DNA from: Patescibacteria group bacterium
GTDB taxonomy: Bacteria > Patescibacteriota > Minisyncoccia > Portnoybacterales > UBA2143
Assembly: GCA_018829245.1 (NCBI GenBank)
Contig: JAHJUH010000072.1
Span: 1-12,030, forward strand
Direction of reading: 5' to 3'
DNA length: 12,030 bases
The notes beneath the pieces were generated by a model. It was not told the origin of the DNA. It saw nothing but the letters and a program-made list of their open reading frames with translations, and did not search any database. Positions 6,501 to 12,030 of this stretch are shown piece after piece (the first letter of the stretch is position 1; every line of letters begins with the position of its first letter). The translations under genes and the position numbers were made by a program.

Positions 6501-8399
6501 ATGTCTTTATTCAAAAAAAATAATCAAGAAGGAATAGATCAAGGAGTTGATTTAATTGATTTAATTGCTCCAGCTGGTTTAAAAATTGATTCCAAGCATC
6601 TGCAAATAGGGGAGAAATATGCCCGGACTATTTTCATTTTTACATATCCTAGAACTTTAACTTCTGGCTGGCTTTCGCCAATCATTACTCTTGATCAAGA
6701 AATGGATATCTCCCTATTTATCCATCCAGCAGAAAGCAGCACTATTCTTAAAGAACTAACTAAAAAAACAGCTCAAATCCAATCACAAATATCTTTGCAA
6801 GCTGAAAAGGGAAAAGTTCGCAGCCCTAAACTTGAAGCAGCTCTTCGGAATATTGAAGAGCTACGAGACAAACTCCAGCAAGGATCTGAACGATTCTTTA
6901 AATTCGGCCTGTATATTACCTTTTTTGGCGAAACGCCAAAACAATTAGATGAAATTGGAAGCAAAATCAGAGCTCTTTTAGAAAATCAAATGGTTTATGC
7001 TAAGCCAGCTGTTTTCCAGCAAGAACAAGGCTTCATTTCCACGCTTCCTTTAGGATCAGACAAGCTTTTAATTCATAATAATTTTGATACTGCTTCTCTT
7101 TCTTCAACATTTCCTTTTATCTCGTCTGATTTGAGCGATAACAAAGGAATACTTTATGGCATTAATCAGCATAATAATTCCTTGATTCTTTTTGACCGCT
7201 TTAGCTTAGAAAACGCGAATTTGTGCGTCCTAGCTAAAAGCGGAGGAGGAAAATCTTACGCAATTAAGTTAGAGGTTTTACGCTCTTTAATGCAAGACAC
7301 AGAAGTTATTATTATTGACCCAGAAAAAGAGTATAAATATTTATCTGATACAGTTGATGGGACATTTATGGATATATCGCTTACCTCGCCTAATCATTTA
7401 AATCCTTTTGATCTTCCTATACCTTTGCCAGATGAAAATCCATCTGATGTTTTAAGAAATAATATTATTAACTTAGTTGGCTTATTAAGAATGATGTTAG
7501 GAGGATTAACGCCTGAAGAAGACGCTATTATTGATAAAGCGCTAACTGAAACTTACGCAACTAAAGATATTACTTCTGAATCAGATTTTAGCAATATTAC
7601 TCCTCCTTTAATGCAAGATCTCTATTCTGTGCTTAAAGGAATGACCGGAGCAGAAAGTTTAGCTACACGACTAGATAAATTTGTCAGTGGCAGTTATTCT
7701 GGATTCTTTAACCAACCTACTAATGTTGAATTAAATAAAAAATTAGTTGTTTTTAGCATTCGCGATATGGAAAAAGAATTAAGGCCATTAGCTATGTATG
7801 TAATTCTAAGATATATTTGGAATATTATCCGCTCTGTAAAGAAAAAAAGATTAATGGTGGTTGATGAAGCCTGGGTAATGATGCAAGACGAAGATGCAGC
7901 TTCTTTCCTTTTTGGCATTGCTAAAAGATGCCGTAAATACTATTTAGGATTAACAACTATTACCCAAGATATTTCTGACTTTATGAGATCTAAATACGGC
8001 AAACCAATTATAACAAATTCTTCGCTTCAATTACTATTAAAACAATCCCCAGCTTCAATTGACATAATTCAAGAAACATTCAATTTAACTGACAGAGAGA
8101 AATATACTCTTTTAGAAAGCTCTGTTGGTGAAGGTATTTTCTTTGCCGGACTTAAACACGTAGCTATCCGAGTAGTGGCTTCATATACTGAAGATCAAGT
8201 TATTACTTCTGATCCAGCACAATTAGCAGAAATAGAGCAGGCTAAAAAAGATTTAGCTAAAGAAGAAACTACTGAAACTACCATTGAAACAGAAATTCCT
8301 GAAGTCAAAGAAATAGTCGAAGAACCTATAACTACAGAACCTACACCCGTAGCTGAACCTGAAATCCCAGAAAAAGAATTAAAAGATACAGCTTATTAA
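6501..8399 (+). CDS. virB4: VirB4-family T4SS ATPase
   Basis: This 632-residue protein has the VirB4/TraC layout. An N-terminal domain (about 15-190) contains a long coiled-coil hairpin (about 78-130), followed by a RecA-like ATPase domain. Walker A is A245-K-S-G-G-G-K251-S252. A conserved DPEKEY block (273-278) follows, then Walker B LMVVDEAW (451-458) with D455-E456, and a TTITQD sensor-like motif (485-490). All catalytic residues expected of an active enzyme are present. VirB4 ATPases power pilus assembly and substrate transfer from the cytoplasmic face. The last 45 or so residues are a Glu/Thr/Pro-rich, probably disordered tail. It starts 11 bp after the TraC-like gene with no Shine-Dalgarno sequence. 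The Walker A begins with Ala rather than Gly, which is a normal variation in this family. Confidence 0.92.
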   Translation: MSLFKKNNQEGIDQGVDLIDLIAPAGLKIDSKHLQIGEKYARTIFIFTYPRTLTSGWLSPIITLDQEMDISLFIHPAESSTILKELTKKTAQIQSQISLQAEKGKVRSPKLEAALRNIEELRDKLQQGSERFFKFGLYITFFGETPKQLDEIGSKIRALLENQMVYAKPAVFQQEQGFISTLPLGSDKLLIHNNFDTASLSSTFPFISSDLSDNKGILYGINQHNNSLILFDRFSLENANLCVLAKSGGGKSYAIKLEVLRSLMQDTEVIIIDPEKEYKYLSDTVDGTFMDISLTSPNHLNPFDLPIPLPDENPSDVLRNNIINLVGLLRMMLGGLTPEEDAIIDKALTETYATKDITSESDFSNITPPLMQDLYSVLKGMTGAESLATRLDKFVSGSYSGFFNQPTNVELNKKLVVFSIRDMEKELRPLAMYVILRYIWNIIRSVKKKRLMVVDEAWVMMQDEDAASFLFGIAKRCRKYYLGLTTITQDISDFMRSKYGKPIITNSSLQLLLKQSPASIDIIQETFNLTDREKYTLLESSVGEGIFFAGLKHVAIRVVASYTEDQVITSDPAQLAEIEQAKKDLAKEETTETTIETEIPEVKEIVEEPITTEPTPVAEPEIPEKELKDTAY

Positions 8400-8400
8400 C

Positions 8401-8784
8401 ATGTCTGAATATTTAGCACAACTTAACCAAGATAGAATTAAAGACAAAAATAAGAAAAAGACAAAAACAAAATCGGGAATAACCCAACCAGATACTAAAA
8501 TTACTGATGTTGAATTTATGATAATCGGCTTTATAGCAATGAGTAGCGATGCATGTGATTGGATAGGATTAGATTTACTTCTTTTTCATATGATTGACTT
8601 AATTACTTCTGGCATTCTTGGTCTTTGGTGTTTAATGCGATTACGCCAATTCCCAACAACTCGATTTGGAGGAACATTATTAATAGAATTAATCCCTGGA
8701 CTAGGAGATTTATCACCAACTTGGACCATCTTTATTTTCAGCCTTTACGTCAAACAAAAAGGATTAGCCCAATTAACAAAATGA
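8401..8784 (+). CDS. Small membrane protein of unknown function
   Basis: This 127-residue protein has a hydrophilic, Lys-rich N-terminus (1-36), then hydrophobic segments at about 37-55, 57-79 and 91-118, the last with an LIELIPGLGDLSPTWT motif (residues 94-109) that I recall in small CPR membrane proteins. No catalytic motif is visible. It begins one base after the VirB4 stop, and its TGA stop overlaps the next ATG (ATGA, 8781-8784), so its translation is probably coupled to both neighbours. The position implies a membrane accessory of the secretion machine; the function is unknown. Confidence 0.7.
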   Translation: MSEYLAQLNQDRIKDKNKKKTKTKSGITQPDTKITDVEFMIIGFIAMSSDACDWIGLDLLLFHMIDLITSGILGLWCLMRLRQFPTTRFGGTLLIELIPGLGDLSPTWTIFIFSLYVKQKGLAQLTK

Positions 8785-9500
8785 TTAAAATTAAAAAAAC
8801 AAATTACTATTTATTGATTGCCTTTTGTTTGTTATTCCTTTTCCCTAGTCAAAGCCAAGCTACAATAACTAGCGTTACTTTAACTTGGTCAACTGATACT
8901 TATATTCCGATTAATTATCAAGGCAAAGCTCTTCCAAGTCGAGGAAGCATGATTGAAGTAGTGGCTAATATTAATTCTGCAGATATTAATCCTAAAGAAT
9001 TATTCTATAATTGGTTTATTGATGAACATATTCAAAAAGGAAACTCTGGGCAAGGAAAACAAGTTTTTAAATTTAATATTGGAGAAAGAAACATAAAAAG
9101 ATCAATAAAAGTAGATATCAGCAACGAAGAAAAAACTTTTTCTATTTCATCTTCTTATCTTGTATTAAAACCACAAGAACCAGAAATTGTTTTAGAAACA
9201 ATCTTAGCCCCAGCTTTTTCAGGATTAATTCAAGAGTATAAGATTACATCTGATCAAACAACAATATTTACTGCCCAGCCATATTTCTTTAATATTAACA
9301 GTATTAATGATTTAAAATACAAATGGAGCTTAGCAGGAAACATAGCCGAACAAGATGACAATAGAAATCCTAATATTTTTACTTTAAAAATCGGTAAATT
9401 AGCTAAATCAATAAAACAAAAATTAAATCTTTGGGTAGAGAATATAAATTATCCGCTTCAAAGAACTCAAACTACAGCTGAAATAAATCTTGTCCCATAG
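8781..9500 (+). CDS. Exported protein with two Ig-like units
   Basis: This 239-residue protein starts at the ATG at 8781, in a 4-bp ATGA overlap with the previous gene; the longer in-frame start at 8625 would run 160 bp inside that gene and delete the signal-peptide position. It has a clear signal peptide (basic start, hydrophobic 9-21, likely cleavage after SQSQA, residue 27). The mature part begins with a TLTWSTDTYIP..YQGKALPS block (33-52). Two similar beta-rich units follow, each opening LxYxW (LFYNW at 74-78, LKYKW at 178-182) and running through a short polar loop to an FxxxIG strand, like PKD/Ig-type folds. This suggests a surface or periplasm-like structural protein. It lies between VirB4-linked genes and the pilin, so a part in the extracellular portion of the machine is plausible but unproven. 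Confidence 0.72.
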   Translation: MIKIKKTNYYLLIAFCLLFLFPSQSQATITSVTLTWSTDTYIPINYQGKALPSRGSMIEVVANINSADINPKELFYNWFIDEHIQKGNSGQGKQVFKFNIGERNIKRSIKVDISNEEKTFSISSSYLVLKPQEPEIVLETILAPAFSGLIQEYKITSDQTTIFTAQPYFFNINSINDLKYKWSLAGNIAEQDDNRNPNIFTLKIGKLAKSIKQKLNLWVENINYPLQRTQTTAEINLVP

Positions 9501-9502
9501 GA
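9499..9502 (+). promoter_or_regulatory. Shine-Dalgarno AGGA of the pilin gene
   Basis: AGGA at 9499-9502 overlaps the TAG stop of the preceding gene and lies 5 nt before the ATG at 9508. It favours that ATG over an in-frame TTG at 9490. It is the only convincing Shine-Dalgarno sequence before any gene in this window. Confidence 0.5.
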
Positions 9503-9507
9503 CTTCC

Positions 9508-9873
9508 ATGAAAAAACATTTTATCATAATCACATTATTAATCTTTTGCTCCTTATTTGCTGTTCATTTTGCTTTGGCTGGTTATACATTAGAAGTTGGC
9601 TTGCCTGGTGTAGATAAAGGAACAGAAGTAGATTTAGTCCAATACATTAATTATCTTTATCTTTTTAGCTTGAGTTTGGTTGGCGTAGCTGCTTTAGTTT
9701 CTTTGATTATAGGAGGCTTTATGTATATGTTATCTGATACAGTTACTTCTAAGGATAAAGCTAAAGAATACATCAGTGGAGCTATCTACGGCCTAATTTT
9801 AGCCTTAGCTGCTTATTTAATCCTTAATACTATTAATCCAGATTTAGTTAATTGGTCAATAATTTTACCATAA
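9508..9873 (+). CDS. T4SS-type pilin (VirB2/TrbC-like)
   Basis: This 121-residue protein has a signal peptide (basic MKKH, hydrophobic 5-20, likely cleavage after ALA at residue 24). The mature part of about 97 residues has two hydrophobic helices, about 49-75 (ending IIGGFMYMLSD) and 88-107, joined by a short polar loop DTVTSKDKAKE, and ends with the block LILNTINPDL (104-113). This matches the two-helix T4SS pilin family I recall from CPR genomes, distantly comparable to VirB2/TrbC major pilins. Such proteins polymerise into the extracellular filament. The gene starts 7 bp after the preceding stop and uses the only good Shine-Dalgarno in the operon, which fits a subunit needed in many copies. 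Confidence 0.85.
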   Translation: MKKHFIIITLLIFCSLFAVHFALAGYTLEVGLPGVDKGTEVDLVQYINYLYLFSLSLVGVAALVSLIIGGFMYMLSDTVTSKDKAKEYISGAIYGLILALAAYLILNTINPDLVNWSIILP

Positions 9874-9878
9874 AACAT

Positions 9879-11027
9879 ATGACTCCAAAAAAAATCCTCA
9901 TCATTCTAATAATCATCCTATTAATCGTTATTAGTATTCTAATAGGATATAATTTTTTCATTAAAAAAGAATTACCTGATAATGTGGTAGATAATACAGG
10001 TTTATTTCCTCAATCAGATAGTGCTTCGTCAAATGCAGGATCAGGAACTTCTTTTAGCGGCCAAATCAAACCTATTTCCCAAGAACCATCATTGGGAATG
10101 GTTATTGATGGTATTAAAGTAAAATATTATTCAGCTAATAATGGTAATGTTTTTGAATCTAATCTTGATGGTTCTGGATTAACCAGAATATCTTCTGCAG
10201 TTCTGACTGGATTAATTAAAATTATTTGGTCTCCAGATAAAAATAAAACTATTGCTATTTTCAACAATAATGGGGAGATAAAAAAGTATTTTTATGATTT
10301 TAATACGCAAATTAATACTTCTTTAGATAAAAATATTCGCTGGGTAACTTGGTCTCCTTTTAGTAATAAAATTGCTTACCAATACTATAATTCTCAAAAT
10401 GAAGATAATAATATTAGTATAGCTGAACCAGATGGATCACAATGGAATAGTATTTTCAGCACTAGAATGAAAAACTTAATTGTTGAATGGCCTAATTCAG
10501 AACTTATTTCTATTAGAACCAAGCCAAGCGGATTAGCTCAAAGCGTTATTTATACAATTAATTTAACTAATAACAACTTTAAGAAAATATTAGATGAGGC
10601 CTATGGATTTACTGTTCTTTGGTCTCCTTTAGGAGATAAACTGCTTTTTTCAGAAACTGATAACCAAGGCAAAAATCTTAAATTAAAAATAGCTGATTTA
10701 ACCCAATCAACTATTAAAGAATTAAGCTTATCTACTTTGCCTGAAAAATGCGTTTGGAGCCAGGATAATCGAACTATTTTCTGTGCAATACCAAAAACTA
10801 TTTCTGATTTAGCTACTTTGCCTGATGATTATTATAAAGGAACAACTTCATTTAATGATGATTTTTGGAGAATAAATTTAGATACTGAAAAAGTTACAAA
10901 AATATTTGAATCGAAAAACGAACAAGCAACTGCTTATGACGCTAAAGAATTGCTTTTACCTCCTTTAGAAAATTATCTTCTTTTTATCAATCAAAAAAAT
11001 AATCTGCTTTATAGTTTAGAGCTGTAA
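9879..11027 (+). CDS. Membrane-anchored TolB/WD40-like beta-propeller protein
   Basis: This 382-residue protein starts at the ATG at 9879, 5 bp after the pilin stop; an in-frame ATG at 9852 lies inside the pilin gene. A strongly hydrophobic helix (about 5-23) is followed by a Ser/Gly/Asn-rich linker (about 33-66), and then a repeat-rich domain to the end. Four repeats show the TolB-propeller signature W-S-P-x-x-x-K-I: WSP at 117, 158 and 248, and a WSQ variant at 293. Blocks such as LPDDYYKGTTSFNDDFWRINL (314-334) recur, from memory, in CPR propeller proteins. It is probably an anchored surface protein making protein-protein contacts. It is the last operon gene, and its final 41 bp overlap the end of the convergent minus-strand gene. 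The exact blade number is uncertain. Confidence 0.78.
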   Translation: MTPKKILIILIIILLIVISILIGYNFFIKKELPDNVVDNTGLFPQSDSASSNAGSGTSFSGQIKPISQEPSLGMVIDGIKVKYYSANNGNVFESNLDGSGLTRISSAVLTGLIKIIWSPDKNKTIAIFNNNGEIKKYFYDFNTQINTSLDKNIRWVTWSPFSNKIAYQYYNSQNEDNNISIAEPDGSQWNSIFSTRMKNLIVEWPNSELISIRTKPSGLAQSVIYTINLTNNNFKKILDEAYGFTVLWSPLGDKLLFSETDNQGKNLKLKIADLTQSTIKELSLSTLPEKCVWSQDNRTIFCAIPKTISDLATLPDDYYKGTTSFNDDFWRINLDTEKVTKIFESKNEQATAYDAKELLLPPLENYLLFINQKNNLLYSLEL

Positions 11028-12030
11028 TCAGCCAAAAAACAACTGCTAAATCATTTTTCCAATAAGTAGTATCAATTAAACCATGAATTAAAATATATAT
11101 CATTGCGCCTATTAGAATAGAACCCAAAACTTGCTTAGGTTCTATTTTCCTAAAAAAATTTATTAAAAGCCAGATAAAACCAATTAAACCAATTAATCCA
11201 GCTTGTAGCCAAAAAGCCAAGAAAAGATTATGCGGTTGAGGCACAGCCCACTCTAAATAGGGCTTGGCTTGATAATCCAAATAATATTTTTGAAACATGC
11301 CAGGACCAATCCCATTTAAGGGATGGTCTTTTATTATTTCCCAAGCACTCTGCCAGATAATTAAACGTGATTTTAAAGAAGGATAAGAAAAATCAAGCAA
11401 ACTCTGAAATTTCTGACCAGGAATCTGAATAATAAAAAACAAAATAAATATTAAAAGAAAAATGCTTGTTATCTTAAATCTCTTTTGTCTAAAAATAAGA
11501 AAAAATAAAGCGCCTAACAAACCCAGCCAAGCTCCATAAGAATAGGTTAAATAAATTACAAAAGATAATAGTAAATAACCAAGGATTAATAAGAATTTTA
11601 AAGCTTTTTTTTGAACAAGAAAATATAAATAAAAAGATAATATTAAAATAGGGGACAAATACATGGCTAAATAATTAGGAGAAAGATAAAAAGCCCGTAA
11701 ACGACCATCATAGGTAAGATTATTATCAAACCAATAAGAAAGAGCAATTAAAGAAACTCCAATTCCAGATAAAAACAAAGCAATAAGTACATTTCTAATC
11801 TGTTCTTTGGTTTTAAGCTCATTAATCAGAATAAGGAAAAATAACAAAGGAACAACAAACCATGATTTCCAAATACCAGCACTAATTTCAAGATTACTTG
11901 AAAGCAAAGTAGAAATTGTTACTCCAAAGAAAATTAAAAATATTGGATAAAAACTAAAATTATCGACATCGGATGTCAATAATTTATATTTTTGTACTAA
12001 CCAAATCACAAATAAACCAATAATTAATAA
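10987..12030 (-). CDS. O-antigen ligase/polymerase-family membrane protein, 5' end outside window
   Basis: The minus-strand frame stays open to the right edge, giving at least 347 residues; a GTG at 12009-12007 is in frame, but upstream codons continue as a hydrophobic helix (LLIIGLF), so that codon is probably an internal Val. The protein is polytopic, with about eight membrane helices visible. It carries the Wzy_C-family loop: a GRLRAF..SPNYLA block, then SRLIIWQSAWEIIKDHPLNG, GIGPGMFQKYY, and PQPHNLFL with the conserved His-Asn (codons near 11227-11232), followed by GLIGLIGF. Such enzymes polymerise or ligate lipid-linked surface polysaccharide, or glycosylate proteins, outside the membrane. 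The TGA stop (10989-10987) lies inside the end of the convergent propeller gene. It belongs to a separate transcription unit. Confidence 0.88.
   Translation of the reverse strand, partial: LLIIGLFVIWLVQKYKLLTSDVDNFSFYPIFLIFFGVTISTLLSSNLEISAGIWKSWFVVPLLFFLILINELKTKEQIRNVLIALFLSGIGVSLIALSYWFDNNLTYDGRLRAFYLSPNYLAMYLSPILILSFYLYFLVQKKALKFLLILGYLLLSFVIYLTYSYGAWLGLLGALFFLIFRQKRFKITSIFLLIFILFFIIQIPGQKFQSLLDFSYPSLKSRLIIWQSAWEIIKDHPLNGIGPGMFQKYYLDYQAKPYLEWAVPQPHNLFLAFWLQAGLIGLIGFIWLLINFFRKIEPKQVLGSILIGAMIYILIHGLIDTTYWKNDLAVVFWLITALNYKADYFFD

Larger units (their letters stand above)
105..11027 (+). other. T4SS-like operon (eleven co-directional genes)
   Basis: Eleven plus-strand genes follow each other with spacings of 7, 5, 16, 62, 4, 11, 1, -4 (ATGA overlap), 7 and 5 bp. 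This spacing leaves no room for internal terminators except possibly the 62-bp gap at 5482-5543. VirB4, TraC-like, PrgI, VirB6/TrbL and pilin genes sit inside the block together with several exported proteins of unknown role, which suggests all of them build or serve one envelope-spanning machine. Co-transcription is inferred from spacing only. Confidence 0.75.

Noticed and set aside
6773..7918. Minus-strand open frames inside VirB4 (6773-6964 and 7694-7918).
   Set aside because: They are antisense to conserved ATPase coding sequence, with no start context and no recognisable protein features.
8625..8780. Longer start for the Ig-like exported protein at 8625.
   Set aside because: It would bury the obvious signal peptide 52 residues into the protein and overlap the upstream gene by 160 bp.
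9490..9507. TTG start for the pilin at 9490.
   Set aside because: The ATG at 9508 has an AGGA at good spacing and gives a standard basic signal-peptide start.
8782..10989. Recoded TGA (glycine), as in Gracilibacteria/Absconditabacteria.
   Set aside because: TGA ends the small membrane protein (8782-8784) and the O-antigen-ligase-type gene (10989-10987) at sensible places, and no long gene needs TGA read-through.

Overview
The window looks like chromosomal DNA of a Patescibacteria (CPR) bacterium, most probably from the Parcubacteria group. The grounds are the strong A+T bias, very tight gene packing, almost complete absence of Shine-Dalgarno sequences, and a gene order (Ca-binding lipoprotein-like protein, large exported protein, VirB6/TrbL, PrgI, TraC-like, VirB4, small membrane proteins, T4SS-type pilin) that I recall as typical of that radiation. 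The lineage is inferred from remembered family resemblance; no search was run. The standard bacterial code fits, because TGA ends two of the genes and glycine uses GGN codons.

Layout. Bases 1-104 are a non-coding leader with a candidate promoter (TATAAT boxes just upstream of the first gene) and one perfect DnaA-box 9-mer. Bases 105-11027 hold eleven plus-strand genes with gaps of 0-62 bp and one ATGA overlap, so they read as one long operon. The only sizeable gap (5482-5543) holds a short degenerate tandem/inverted repeat built on ATTCGTA. From the right edge an O-antigen-ligase-type membrane protein runs in on the minus strand; its N-terminus lies outside the window and its 3' end overlaps the last operon gene tail-to-tail by 41 bp. 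No tRNA, rRNA, CRISPR, insertion sequence or clear terminator was seen.

How the genes fit together. The operon encodes the cytoplasmic-membrane core of a type IV secretion-like machine: a VirB4 ATPase with intact Walker A and B motifs, a separate TraC-like protein without a P-loop, a PrgI (VirB3-position) protein, a polytopic VirB6/TrbL channel protein with a long charged cytoplasmic tail, and a small two-helix pilin. Around these sit exported or membrane-anchored proteins of unknown role: a TSP3-like Ca-binding protein, a 642-residue secreted coiled-coil/Cys protein, a protein with two Ig-like units, and a membrane-anchored beta-propeller. A soluble 148-residue protein and a small membrane protein complete the set. 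No VirB7/8/9/10, VirB11, VirD4 or relaxase is encoded here. That suits a cell without a classical outer membrane, or a machine that exports protein or handles DNA without being a self-transmissible element. The substrate cannot be told from this window.
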